Shown piece after piece: positions 18,155 to 27,044 of a stretch of DNA of 64,000 bases. Made by a program: the position numbers and the translations under genes. Origin of the DNA: Mycobacterium basiliense (GTDB lineage Bacteria; Actinomycetota; Actinomycetes; Mycobacteriales; Mycobacteriaceae); assembly GCF_900292015.1 (NCBI RefSeq), contig NZ_LR130759.1, forward strand, positions 806,001-870,000, read 5' to 3'. The notes under the pieces are model-generated. The model was not told the origin of the DNA, made no database searches, and saw nothing but the letters and a program-made list of their open reading frames with translations. Positions within the stretch are counted from its first letter, which is position 1, and every line of letters begins with the position of its first letter.

Positions 18155-20872
18155 TTGTCGGTATCGGTGACCTCCGCACCGGCTCACCATGGATTACCGG
18201 CGCATGAAGTGGTGCTGCTGCTCGAGACCGACCCGCACCGCGGACTGTCGGACGGTGAAGCGGTGCAGCGTTTGGAGCGCTTCGGGCCCAACGCATTGCC
18301 GGTAGCCGCGCGCAGCAACTTGTTGCTGCGCATGGCGCGGCAGTTTCACCATCCACTTATCTACGTGTTGCTCGTCGCGGGTGTAGTCACCGCCGGCCTG
18401 CAGGAATACGCCGACTCCGCGGTGATATTTGGCGTGGTGGTGCTCAACGCCGTCGTGGGGTTCATCCAGGAATCCAAGGCCGAGTCCGCGCTGGAGGGCC
18501 TGCGGTCCATGGTGCGGACGCGGGCCAAGGTGGTTCGGGAGGGCCGCGAGCACGGCGTGCCGTCGGAGGATCTGGTCCCCGGCGACCTGGTGATGCTGGA
18601 AAGTGGGGACAAGGTTCCGGCCGATCTGCGGCTGGTGCGGGTCACCGAGTTGCGGGTGAACGAGTCCGCGCTTACCGGCGAGTCGGCCCCGGCGCACAAA
18701 GATGCAGTGGTATTACCGGAAGCCACTCCGGTGGCTGATCGTCGCAACATGGTGTATTCCGGCACGTTGGTCACCGGGGGCCATGGCGCCGGAATCGCGG
18801 TCGCGACAGGCGCCGAAACGGAGCTGGGTGAGATTCATCGCCTCGTCGGTGCCGCGGAAACTCTGACGACGCCGCTGACCGCGAAACTTGCGTGGTTCAG
18901 CAAGGTCCTGACCATCGCAATCTTGGGCCTGGCGGCCGTCACCTTCGCGGTGGGTCTGCTGCGGCAACAGGACGCTATCGAAACGTTCACCGCCGCGATC
19001 GCGCTGGCGGTGGGGGCTATCCCCGAAGGCCTGCCGGCCGCGGTCACGATCACCCTGGCTATCGGTGTGGCTCGAATGGCCAGGCGCCGAGCCGTGATTC
19101 GGCGCCTGCCCGCGGTGGAGACGCTGGGCAGCACCACCGTGATCTGCACCGACAAGACCGGAACTCTGACCGAGAACCAGATGACCGTCCAGGCAATTTG
19201 GACCCCGGATGTCATGGTGGAGGTCACCGGAACCGGATACGCCCCCGAAGGCGTGTTGCAGAATCACGACGGCGACAACGTGTCGCTGGCGGCAAACGCT
19301 GCACTGCGCTGGACCCTGGTCGCCGGAGTGGGCTGCAACGACGCCGCGATCACCCACGACGACAAGCGATGGAATGTTGTGGGTGATCCCACCGAGGGCG
19401 CGATGCTCGTGGTGGCGGCCAAGGCCGGCGTCAACCCTGAACGGTTCGCTGCGGGCACGCCGCGAGTGGCGGCCATCCCGTTTAGCTCCGAGCGTCAGTA
19501 CATGGCCACGCTGCATCGAGACGGCGACGACCACGTGGTGCTGGCCAAGGGCGCCGTCGAACGGATGCTCGAGCTGTGCAGTTTGCAGATGGGCGCCGAT
19601 GGGACGTTGCGACCGCTGGATTGTTCCGCTGTGCTGTGCGCCGCTGACCTGCTGGCAGCGCGAGGTCTGCGGGTGCTGGCCACCGGCGTCCGATCCGGTG
19701 TCGGTCCGGGTGAATTGACCGAGGACTCGTTGCGGGGTTCGCTGGCATTTACCGGGCTGCAGGCGATGCTCGATCCACCCCGACCCGCCGCCCGATCCGC
19801 AGTGGCGGCCTGTCATGCCGCGGGCATAGCGGTCAAGATGATCACCGGCGACCATGTCGCCACGGCCACGGCAATCGCGACCAACGTGGGACTGCTCGAC
19901 GCCGACGAACCACGACCGGGGGATGTACTTGTCGGCACCGACTTGGCCGAGTTGGCCGCCGACGAATTCCCCGACGCTGTGGACGAGGCCAAACTGTTCG
20001 CCAGGGTCTCACCCGAGCAGAAGCTGAGGCTTGTGCAGGCGCTACAGGCCAGGGGCCAGGTGGTCGCGATGACCGGCGACGGAGTCAATGACGCGCCCGC
20101 GTTGCGGCAGGCCAGCGTCGGGGTTGCGATGGGTCGCAGCGGCACCGAGGTCGCCAAGGACGCCGCCGACATGGTGTTGACCGATGATGACTTCGCCACC
20201 ATCGAGGCCGCGGTCGAAGAGGGCCGCGCGGTATTCGACAACCTGACGAAATTCATCACGTGGACGCTGCCCACCAACATCGGCGAAGGCCTGGTGATCC
20301 TGGCTGCCATCGCCTTCGGCTCGGCGCTGCCGATTCTGCCGACCCAGATTTTGTGGATCAACATGACCACCGCCATCGCTCTTGGCCTCATGCTCGCCTT
20401 CGAGCCCAAGGAGGCCGGCATCATGACCCGTCCGCCGCGCGATCCCGACCAGCCGCTGCTGACTCGCGGTCTCGTGGTGCGGATTCTGCTGGTTTCGACG
20501 CTGCTGGTGGCCAGTGCGTGGTGGCTGTTCGAATGGGAAGTCAACAGAGGGGCCAGCGTCGAGGTGGCCCGCACCGCTGCGCTGAACCTGTTTGTCGTGG
20601 TCGAGGCGTTTTATCTGTTCAGCTGCCGGTCGTTGACCCGCTCGGCCATCAGGGTCGGCGTCTTCTCCAACCGCTGGATCGTGCTCGGCGTCGCCGCGCA
20701 GGTGATCGCGCAACTCGCAATCACCTACCTACCGGCGATGAACGACGTCTTCGACACCGCACCGATCGGGGTCCCGGCGTGGATGCGCATCTTCGCCGTC
20801 GCCGCCGTTGTCTCACTCGCGGTGGCCACCGACAAAATGCTGCGCCGGGTAATCCCGGTGCTCCGCAGGTAG
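18155..20872 (+). CDS. ctpF: P-type cation-transporting ATPase (CtpF-type, P2A)
   Basis: A 905-residue P-type ATPase, the same length as and closely similar to M. tuberculosis CtpF (from memory). Visible parts are an N-terminal cation-ATPase domain (GLSDGEAVQRLERFGPN), the actuator motif LTGESAP (174-177 TGES), and the helix-4 ion site GAIPEGLPAAVT (about 287-298). The phosphorylation motif DKTGTLTENQ starts at Asp333, followed by KGAVERML (nucleotide domain), MITGDH, and GDGVNDAPAL. PIPEGLP-type motifs point to Ca2+/Mn2+-type P2A pumps rather than heavy-metal P1B. The TTG start lies behind GAGGTGAGG. It probably forms one unit with the USP gene. Confidence 0.92.
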   Translation: MSVSVTSAPAHHGLPAHEVVLLLETDPHRGLSDGEAVQRLERFGPNALPVAARSNLLLRMARQFHHPLIYVLLVAGVVTAGLQEYADSAVIFGVVVLNAVVGFIQESKAESALEGLRSMVRTRAKVVREGREHGVPSEDLVPGDLVMLESGDKVPADLRLVRVTELRVNESALTGESAPAHKDAVVLPEATPVADRRNMVYSGTLVTGGHGAGIAVATGAETELGEIHRLVGAAETLTTPLTAKLAWFSKVLTIAILGLAAVTFAVGLLRQQDAIETFTAAIALAVGAIPEGLPAAVTITLAIGVARMARRRAVIRRLPAVETLGSTTVICTDKTGTLTENQMTVQAIWTPDVMVEVTGTGYAPEGVLQNHDGDNVSLAANAALRWTLVAGVGCNDAAITHDDKRWNVVGDPTEGAMLVVAAKAGVNPERFAAGTPRVAAIPFSSERQYMATLHRDGDDHVVLAKGAVERMLELCSLQMGADGTLRPLDCSAVLCAADLLAARGLRVLATGVRSGVGPGELTEDSLRGSLAFTGLQAMLDPPRPAARSAVAACHAAGIAVKMITGDHVATATAIATNVGLLDADEPRPGDVLVGTDLAELAADEFPDAVDEAKLFARVSPEQKLRLVQALQARGQVVAMTGDGVNDAPALRQASVGVAMGRSGTEVAKDAADMVLTDDDFATIEAAVEEGRAVFDNLTKFITWTLPTNIGEGLVILAAIAFGSALPILPTQILWINMTTAIALGLMLAFEPKEAGIMTRPPRDPDQPLLTRGLVVRILLVSTLLVASAWWLFEWEVNRGASVEVARTAALNLFVVVEAFYLFSCRSLTRSAIRVGVFSNRWIVLGVAAQVIAQLAITYLPAMNDVFDTAPIGVPAWMRIFAVAAVVSLAVATDKMLRRVIPVLRR

Positions 20873-21200
20873 GAACTGGTTTTGGCGGAATTCTGATGGC
20901 GCACTCCATCCGACAAACGTACGCAATCCTTACCTATGTGCACTGTTTCTCAGAGATACCACTAGACTGGTGTGCGCGGTGCGGAAGCGACGGGCCAGCT
21001 GGCCAGTCGGGCCGCGTCTTAGGCGTGGCAAGTTTTGGGGAGTTACCGAAACGGCGTCGTTTTCGCTCGGCGGAATGCACGGCAGGCACAAGTTCGCCCC
21101 GGGCCCGTGGGTGGGTGTTGGTGCATTTCTTGGCAATACGTACACCGTGCGCAGATCGGGTCGTGTTATTGCGCGTGGGCGAACGGAAAAGAAAGGTTAG
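20873..21200 (+). other. Long leader/intergenic region before the betaine methyltransferase
   Basis: A 328-base stretch without a supportable gene, poorer in GC than its surroundings. It must hold the ctpF terminator and the methyltransferase promoter. A GAAAGG at 21190-21195 is the ribosome binding site for the ATG at 21201. A weak hairpin AAACG-GCGT-CGTTT is present near 21048-21061. I could not match any known riboswitch. The unusual leader length leaves room for an osmotic-stress promoter. Confidence 0.35.
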
Positions 21201-22904
21201 ATGACGAGTTTATCTATCCACCGGGATAACGCCGAATTAGAGCTACACGATCAAGTTTATGGCGACGATCCATTATCCGACCGTGACACTGGGCTATATC
21301 GTGCTGAATATGTCATGAGTTTCGTCGAGAAATGGGACGAGCTGATCGACTGGGATGCTCGCGCCGAGTCCGAGGGGCGGTTCTTTGTCGATGTGCTGCG
21401 CGCGCGCGACAAACAGCACATCCTCGATGTCGCGACCGGTACCGGCTTTCACTCGGTCCGTCTGACCGAGGCGGGGTTCGATGTGACCAGCGCCGACGGT
21501 TCGGCGGCGATGCTGGCTAAGGCCTTCGAGAACGGCAGGCGGCGCGGTCTGATCATCCGAACGGTGCAGGCCGACTGGCGAGAGCTGAACCGCGATATCC
21601 AAGGTAAATACGACGCCATTATCTGTCTGGGAAACTCGTTCACTCATTTGCATGATGAGCATGACCGTCGTCGGGCCCTTGCCGAATTTTATGCGGCGCT
21701 CCGCCATGACGGTATTCTGATCCTCGATCAACGGAACTACGACGAGATGCTTGATCACGGGTTCAAGTCGAAGCACAAATACTATTATTGCGGCGACAAA
21801 GTGACGGCCGAGCCGGAGTACGTCGATGACGGGCTCGCTCGTTTCAAATACACGTTCCCGGACGGCTGCGAATACACGCTGAACATGTTTCCGCTGCGCA
21901 AGTCCTACGTTCGCCGTCTAATGCGCGAAGCGGGCTTTGAAACCGTACGCACATACGGCGACTTCCAGGAATCGTATGAGGGGACCGAACCCGACTTTTT
22001 CATCCACGTTGCGGAGAAGTCGTTGTCGCACAGTGCAAACGGTGGACCGGCTATCGCCGAGGCGCTGACTCCCAACGAGGCCGAATCCGAGGTCGGCGCC
22101 GAGGCTTATTACGACAGTGCCGACGCCAACGCGTTCTACTCGATGATCTGGGGCGGCGAGGACATTCACGTCGGTTGTTACGAGCACACCCGCGACATCG
22201 GGGCGGCCGCCCGGAAAACCGTGGAACGCATGGTCCGGCAGCTGTCGACGACGTGTGATGGCGATACCCGTTTGTTGGATTTGGGTTCGGGCTATGGCGG
22301 GTCGGCGCGGCACCTCGCCACGGAGTACGGCTGTTCGGTCACGTGTCTGAACATCTCCGAGGCGCAGAATGAGACCAACCGGGAGCGCAACGCGCGCCTT
22401 GGGCTCGAGTCGCGGATCCGAGTGGTCCATGGCAGCTTCGACGCTGTTCCCGAACCGGACGCCAGTTACGACGTCGTCTGGTCGCAGGATGCCATCTTGC
22501 ACGCCGCCGATCGCCGCCGAGTGTTCGAAGAGGCGTTTCGGGTGCTCAGGCCCGGTGGTGAGTTGGTCTTCACCGATCCGATGCAGGCCGATGATGTGCC
22601 CGATGGCGTGCTGCAGCCGGTCTACGATCGGTTGAACCTGGTCGATCTGGGCTCGATGCGGTTCTATCGCGAAACGGCGCAGTCGGTTGGTTTCGAAGTG
22701 ATCGATCAAATCGACCTGGTCCATAATCTGGGGATTCACTACCAGCGGGTGCTCGAGGAGCTTGAGACCCGCCATCGCGAACTCGAACGGAAATCCTCAA
22801 TCGAATACTTGGACAAGATGCGGGCCGGACTGCAGAACTGGGTGGACGCCGCCCGCAGGGGCCACCTTGCTTGGGGCATCCAGCATTTCAGGAAACCTGC
22901 CTGA
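21201..22904 (+). CDS. Fused glycine/sarcosine and sarcosine/dimethylglycine N-methyltransferase (glycine betaine synthesis)
   Basis: A 567-residue protein with two SAM-dependent methyltransferase domains. The first (about 1-270) has HILDVATGTGFHSVRLTEAGF, and its opening (YGDDPLSDRDTGLYRAEYVMSFVEKWDELIDWDAR) is typical of glycine sarcosine methyltransferases. The second (about 300-567) has RLLDLGSGYGGSARHLA and the SDMT-like YYDSADANAFYSMIWGGEDIHVG. Together they would convert glycine to sarcosine, dimethylglycine and betaine, as in the Actinopolyspora fusion enzymes. In M. tuberculosis the same place, between Rv0519c and gabP, holds only two fragments, Rv0520 and Rv0521. Here the gene is intact. 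Confidence 0.92.
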   Translation: MTSLSIHRDNAELELHDQVYGDDPLSDRDTGLYRAEYVMSFVEKWDELIDWDARAESEGRFFVDVLRARDKQHILDVATGTGFHSVRLTEAGFDVTSADGSAAMLAKAFENGRRRGLIIRTVQADWRELNRDIQGKYDAIICLGNSFTHLHDEHDRRRALAEFYAALRHDGILILDQRNYDEMLDHGFKSKHKYYYCGDKVTAEPEYVDDGLARFKYTFPDGCEYTLNMFPLRKSYVRRLMREAGFETVRTYGDFQESYEGTEPDFFIHVAEKSLSHSANGGPAIAEALTPNEAESEVGAEAYYDSADANAFYSMIWGGEDIHVGCYEHTRDIGAAARKTVERMVRQLSTTCDGDTRLLDLGSGYGGSARHLATEYGCSVTCLNISEAQNETNRERNARLGLESRIRVVHGSFDAVPEPDASYDVVWSQDAILHAADRRRVFEEAFRVLRPGGELVFTDPMQADDVPDGVLQPVYDRLNLVDLGSMRFYRETAQSVGFEVIDQIDLVHNLGIHYQRVLEELETRHRELERKSSIEYLDKMRAGLQNWVDAARRGHLAWGIQHFRKPA

Positions 22905-22912
22905 GGTGCCGA

Positions 22913-22955
22913 GCCCGCCCACCAGGTCGCATTCCCCCCGGCTTGGTGGGCGGGC
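22913..22955 (+). terminator. Strong hairpin after the betaine methyltransferase gene
   Basis: GCCCGCCCACCA (22913-22924) pairs perfectly with TGGTGGGCGGGC (22944-22955), a 12-bp GC-rich stem with a 19-base loop, starting 8 bases after the stop codon. There is no T-run, which is common for mycobacterial terminators. It could end or attenuate transcription into the permease gene. Confidence 0.6.
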
Positions 22956-22980
22956 CGGTATCGTCGGTGAACCGACCCGC

Positions 22981-24381
22981 GTGTCGGATTCACGGCCCTC
23001 GACTCATCGGAAGGCGGCCGCTATAGATACCGGGTCAGGACTGCGTCAAGGACTGTCGCAGCGCCAGCTCAATATGATCGCAATCGGCGGGGTTATCGGC
23101 GCTGGCCTGTTCGTCGGGTCCGGGGTGGTCATCAGGGCTACCGGTCCGGCCGCATTTGTGACGTACACACTATGCGGTGTGGTGGTCGTGCTGGTGATGC
23201 GGATGCTTGCCGAGATGGCCGCCGCGAACCCGTCCACCGGTTCGTTTGCCGACTTTGCCGCCCAAGCCCTGGGGGGTTGGGCAGGATTCTCGGTCGGCTG
23301 GCTGTATTGGTACTTCTGGGTGATCGTAGTGGGCTTTGAAGCGGTTGCCGGCGCCAAAGTCCTGACCTACTGGCTCCACACACCGCTGTGGCTGCTGTCG
23401 CTGATTCTGATGATGATGATGACCGCGACGAACCTGTTTTCGGTGTCATCTTTCGGTGAGTTCGAATTCTGGTTCGCAGGCATCAAGGTCGTGGTCATCG
23501 TGGTGTTCCTGCTGTTGGGCGGCGCGTTCGCGTTCGGACTGTTGCCGGGCCATGACATGGATTTCAGCAACCTCACTGCAGATGGCGGACTATTTCCCGC
23601 CGGAGTCGGGGCGGTTTTCACCGCTGTCGTGGTCGCGATCTTCTCCATGACCGGTACCGAAGTCGTCACCATTGCCGCGGCCGAAACCCCCGACCCGGAA
23701 CGTGCGGTGCAGCGAGCGATGGGCACGGTGGTCGCGCGCATCGCGATCTTTTTCGTCGGCTCGGTTTTCCTGCTCGCGGTGATCCTGCCGTGGAATTCGA
23801 TCGAGCCGGGTTCGTCACCCTACGTCGCCGCCTTCCGGCATATGGGTATTCCCGGCGCCGATCAGATCATGAACGCGGTGGTGATTACCGCGGTGCTGTC
23901 TTGTCTGAACTCGGGTCTGTACACCGCATCGCGAATGCTGTTCGTACTTGCCGCGCGACGGGAGGCACCGGCTTCACTGGTCAAGCTCAGCGCGCGCGGA
24001 GTCCCCTATATCGCCATCCTCGCGTCCTCGGCGGTGGGCTTCTTGTGTGTGATCATGGCCGCGGTTGCGCCTAATACGGTATTCATCTTTCTGCTCAACT
24101 CGTCGGGTGCCGTCATTCTCTTCGTCTACCTGCTGATCGCGCTCTCGCAGATCATCCTGCGGGGCCGGACCCCACCGGAAAAGCTGCGAGTCCGGATGTG
24201 GATGTTCCCGATACTGTCGATCGTCGCGGTGATCGGCATCATTGGTGTGCTCGTCCGGATGGCATTCGACGACGCGGCGCGCAGCCAGCTCTGGCTCAGC
24301 CTGCTGTCCTGGCTGGTGGTGATTGGGTTGTACGCCGCCATCAAAACAGTGATGCGCAACCGGCAACCTGTCGTCGGCTAG
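22981..24381 (+). CDS. gabP: APC-family amino-acid/GABA permease
   Basis: A 466-residue permease of the amino acid transporter (AAT) family. It has twelve predicted helices, starting GLSQRQLNMIAIGGVIGAGLFVGSG, the family's substrate-binding GAGLF motif. It includes SFADFAAQALGGWAGFSVGWLYW and the helix-6 region IFSMTGTEVVTIAAAETPDPERAV. It matches Rv0522 (annotated gabP), including the N-terminal peptide RPSTHRKAAAIDTGSGL. The GTG at 22981 gives MSDSRPSTHRK; the frame is open upstream but has no homology there. Actual substrate specificity is unproven. It follows the methyltransferase by 76 bases containing a hairpin. Confidence 0.9.
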   Translation: MSDSRPSTHRKAAAIDTGSGLRQGLSQRQLNMIAIGGVIGAGLFVGSGVVIRATGPAAFVTYTLCGVVVVLVMRMLAEMAAANPSTGSFADFAAQALGGWAGFSVGWLYWYFWVIVVGFEAVAGAKVLTYWLHTPLWLLSLILMMMMTATNLFSVSSFGEFEFWFAGIKVVVIVVFLLLGGAFAFGLLPGHDMDFSNLTADGGLFPAGVGAVFTAVVVAIFSMTGTEVVTIAAAETPDPERAVQRAMGTVVARIAIFFVGSVFLLAVILPWNSIEPGSSPYVAAFRHMGIPGADQIMNAVVITAVLSCLNSGLYTASRMLFVLAARREAPASLVKLSARGVPYIAILASSAVGFLCVIMAAVAPNTVFIFLLNSSGAVILFVYLLIALSQIILRGRTPPEKLRVRMWMFPILSIVAVIGIIGVLVRMAFDDAARSQLWLSLLSWLVVIGLYAAIKTVMRNRQPVVG

Positions 24382-24386
24382 CCCTA

Positions 24387-24640
24387 TTATCTTGCATTCC
24401 AATAGTTTTCGATAGCCGTGGCCACTGCGGTCGGTATCGCGTTCGGCTGCGCCCGCATCGACCGAGCATGGGAACGCCTGCCGCAGCTCCGGTGAACACG
24501 TCAGCGCCTTGATGGCCAACACGATCAGATCCATCGCCTCGCTGGGCGCCGGGGTGCTCGCGCGCAGAAGACACCAGCTGGTCCATCCCGCTCGCTTCGC
24601 ACCGGTCATCTCAAGGCCGCCGATGTGCACTACCCGCGCC
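24387..24640 (-). pseudogene. Probable decayed gene at the Rv0523c position
   Basis: On the minus strand one frame encodes a protein-like stretch (VHIGGLEMTGAKRAGWTSWC, followed by a helix-rich segment with MDLIVLAIKALTCSPELRQAFP). A different frame continues with a plausible C-terminus (QPNAIPTAVATAIENYWNAR) ending at TAA 24387-24389. Joining them needs a frameshift near 24470. The upstream part is lost against the glutaredoxin-like gene. In M. tuberculosis Rv0523c occupies this position and strand between gabP and hemL, so this may be its remnant. I do not recognise a domain. Confidence 0.35.
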
Positions 24641-24958
24641 CTATCGCGCTCCAAGTCGTGACCGCAGGACCGTCCACCAACCGCCGTTTGAGCTCCGAGC
24701 GAGCAGCTCGGGTGCGTGGGCGCGGACCGCGTTAACCACCTGACCGGCTGTTGGGTTGACCATGGCCAGGTCGCCAACCACGACGGTGGGAACCGTCTCG
24801 TGGCCGCCGGCAACCGAACGGACCACCGCCGCCGCGTCCGGATCGGACCAAATATTGACCTCTTTGGTGGGTAGACCTCGTCGGCGTAGCCCGGTCCGCA
24901 GCCGCCAACAGAATGGGCAGCCGGGCCGCCAATACACCACCACTTCTCGCTCGCCCAT
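24641..24958 (-). CDS. Glutaredoxin/mycoredoxin-like protein
   Basis: A 105-residue thioredoxin-fold protein beginning EVVVYWRPGCPFCWRLRTGLRRRGL, with a CPFC redox site at about residues 14-17. A TVPTVVVGDLAMVNPTAGQV segment has the cis-proline typical of glutaredoxins and NrdH/mycoredoxins. Mycoredoxins use mycothiol to reduce mixed disulfides. The start at 24958 lies 5 bases past the stop of the peroxiredoxin-like gene; a GTG at 24967 would overlap that stop. The pair is therefore probably co-translated and functionally linked. Confidence 0.85.
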   Translation of the reverse strand: MGEREVVVYWRPGCPFCWRLRTGLRRRGLPTKEVNIWSDPDAAAVVRSVAGGHETVPTVVVGDLAMVNPTAGQVVNAVRAHAPELLARSSNGGWWTVLRSRLGAR

Positions 24959-24963
24959 ACCGT

Positions 24964-25554
24964 TCACCCCAGTGCGTGGTGTAGGTCCAGCAACTCGTCG
25001 ATGGACCATTGATCGTCGGCATGGCGCCCGTAGTGCACAGCGACAATCGTTCCGTCCGGCTCGATGAGAAAGTCGGCTGGCAATCCCAAATGCGTTTCGC
25101 CATCGGAACTGGATTTCACGCCAGCGTAATTGGGGTCCCCCCGGTGCCGCAGTGCGGCGCGGTAGCCGCGCGCGCCGGCAGACCAACTGCGGGGGCTGAT
25201 CAGAGCGCGCAGGCCCTTCTCCACTCCGAATTGGCGGTAGTACACCCTGTTCGGGTCGGCGATCACCGCGAACGGCAGCAACGCCTGGTAGCCGCGCAGC
25301 TCGCCGGCCGGCGAGTGAAAGAACACGACTTCGGTGATCCCGGCATCGGTGAGTTGCTGGTGACGGTCGGCAAAGCGATGCAGGTGCAGGCTGCAGATCG
25401 GGCAGCCGGCGAATCGGCGGAACTGCAGATGCGTCCGGCCGGCCGGGGCCGGCACCGACACGGACTGCCCGGTGACGGTATCCAGCTCGCCCACTCCAAT
25501 GGTCTCGCCGGTTGACAGCCTTTTCGTAAACCTTTTCGTGGTCGTATGCCGCAT
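24964..25554 (-). CDS. Peroxiredoxin-like (AhpC/TSA fold) protein
   Basis: A 196-residue protein. The AhpC/TSA-type core reads [28 protein letters not shown], then [16 protein letters not shown] and [21 protein letters not shown], ending in [27 protein letters not shown]. The active site is CPIC, a CxxC, instead of the Thr-x-x-Cys of ordinary peroxiredoxins, as in the 'peroxiredoxin-like' redoxin subfamily. The ATG at 25554 (MRHTTTKRF) is chosen because residues upstream look random. It is divergent from hemL (150-base gap) and followed by a mycoredoxin-like gene. Confidence 0.85.
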   Translation of the reverse strand: MRHTTTKRFTKRLSTGETIGVGELDTVTGQSVSVPAPAGRTHLQFRRFAGCPICSLHLHRFADRHQQLTDAGITEVVFFHSPAGELRGYQALLPFAVIADPNRVYYRQFGVEKGLRALISPRSWSAGARGYRAALRHRGDPNYAGVKSSSDGETHLGLPADFLIEPDGTIVAVHYGRHADDQWSIDELLDLHHALG

Positions 25555-25703
25555 ACCATGCACTACAACTCGCGCGCTGCATTTGTTCCGACCACCCGCT
25601 GTGGATCGTCGGCGGGACTGTGGCGCGCGCCGACCGGCGCCGGCCCCGCCAACTCTTACACCCTGTAGTTGGGCGGGGTGCCGAGGCTGGGACACTAGTC
25701 GTC

Positions 25704-27044
25704 ATGGGCAGCACCGATCAGACGGTTGCCACCGTGCACGCGTCCGCGAAACTGTTCGCGGACGCGTGCACGGCTATTCCTGGTGGGGTCAACTCCCCGG
25801 TGCGCGCGTTTTCGGCGGTCGGCGGTACTCCGCGCTTCATCACCGAAGCGCATGGCTGCTGGCTTACCGATGCCGACGGCAACCGCTACGTTGACCTGGT
25901 CTGCTCCTGGGGGCCAATGATCCTCGGCCATGCTCATCCCGCCGTCGTCGACGCCGTTACCAAAGCCGCTGCCAACGGTCTGTCGTTCGGCGCGCCCACG
26001 CCGACCGAGACCGAACTGGCCGCCGAAATCATCGGGCGGGTGAGGCCCGTGGAGCGGATGCGACTGGTCAATTCCGGCACCGAGGCCACCATGAGTGCGG
26101 TCCGCCTCGCGCGGGGCTTCACCGGACGAGCCAAGATCATCAAATTCTCCGGCTGCTACCACGGCCATGCGGACGCGTTGCTGGCCGACGCGGGTTCGGG
26201 GGTGGCGACTTTGGGGCTGCCGTCATCGCCGGGAGTCACGGGCGCCGCAGCGGCGGACACAATCGTGTTGCCCTACAACGATATCGACGCCGTGCAGCAG
26301 ATGTTTGCCCGGATCGGCGACCAGGTGGCCGCGGTGATCACCGAGGCCAGCCCGGGAAATATGGGGGTGGTGCCGCCGGCGCCCGGCTTCAACGCGGCGC
26401 TGCGCGCGATCACCGCCGAGTACGGGGCGCTGTTGATTGTCGACGAGGTGATGACCGGCTTTAGGGTCACCCGAAGTGGTTGGTACGGAATCGATCCGGT
26501 CGCGGCCGACTTGTTCACGTTCGGCAAGGTGATGAGCGGTGGGTTACCGGCGGCCGGGTTTGGTGGACGTGCCGAGGTGATGGAGCGGCTGGCGCCCCTC
26601 GGGCCGGTGTATCAAGCCGGGACGTTGTCCGGCAATCCGGTCGCGATGGCCGCTGGGCTGGCGACGCTGCGGGCCGCCGACGACGCCGTGTACGCCGCGC
26701 TGGACGCCAATGCCGACCGCATGGTCCTGCTGCTGAGCGAGGCGCTGACAAACGCCGGTGTGGCGCACCAGATTCCGCGCGCCGGCAACATGTTCAGCGT
26801 GTTCTTCGCCGAGGAGCCGGTGACCGACTTCGGGTCGGCGCGGGCCAGCGAAACCTGGCGTTATGCCCCGTTCTTTCATGCCCTATTGGACGCCGGTGTC
26901 TACCCGCCGTGCAGCGCGTTCGAGGCATGGTTTGTCTCGGCGGCTCTCGATGGCACGGCATTCGATCGGATTGCGGACGCGCTACCGACCGCGGCCCGTC
27001 GGGCCGCCGAGGCGAGCCAAGTCAACCCGAAGGGCAGGCACTGA
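25704..27044 (+). CDS. hemL: Glutamate-1-semialdehyde 2,1-aminomutase
   Basis: A 446-residue PLP enzyme converting glutamate-1-semialdehyde to 5-aminolevulinate, the step after HemA. Visible motifs are [50 protein letters not shown] and the PLP lysine at 275 in [10 protein letters not shown]. The ATG at 25704 gives MGSTDQ, as in the M. tuberculosis protein. That protein is about 16 residues longer because, from memory, it has an insert after VATLGL that is missing here. A 38-base palindrome lies in codons 11-23. The stop overlaps the next start (TGATG). Confidence 0.96.
   Translation: MGSTDQTVATVHASAKLFADACTAIPGGVNSPVRAFSAVGGTPRFITEAHGCWLTDADGNRYVDLVCSWGPMILGHAHPAVVDAVTKAAANGLSFGAPTPTETELAAEIIGRVRPVERMRLVNSGTEATMSAVRLARGFTGRAKIIKFSGCYHGHADALLADAGSGVATLGLPSSPGVTGAAAADTIVLPYNDIDAVQQMFARIGDQVAAVITEASPGNMGVVPPAPGFNAALRAITAEYGALLIVDEVMTGFRVTRSGWYGIDPVAADLFTFGKVMSGGLPAAGFGGRAEVMERLAPLGPVYQAGTLSGNPVAMAAGLATLRAADDAVYAALDANADRMVLLLSEALTNAGVAHQIPRAGNMFSVFFAEEPVTDFGSARASETWRYAPFFHALLDAGVYPPCSAFEAWFVSAALDGTAFDRIADALPTAARRAAEASQVNPKGRH
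25734..25771. repeat. Perfect 17-bp-arm palindrome inside the hemL 5' coding region
   Basis: Bases 25734-25750 pair perfectly with 25755-25771 around a 4-base loop (ACTG). The RNA hairpin would be extremely stable and lies only 30 bases after the hemL start codon. It encodes residues 11-23 of HemL. It could affect translation or mRNA stability, or be a chance result of codon choice. Confidence 0.9.

Noticed and set aside
22762..22980. N-terminal extension of the permease to 22762
   Set aside because: It overlaps the end of the methyltransferase and has no hydrophobic or homologous sequence; the GTG at 22981 fits the known N-terminus.
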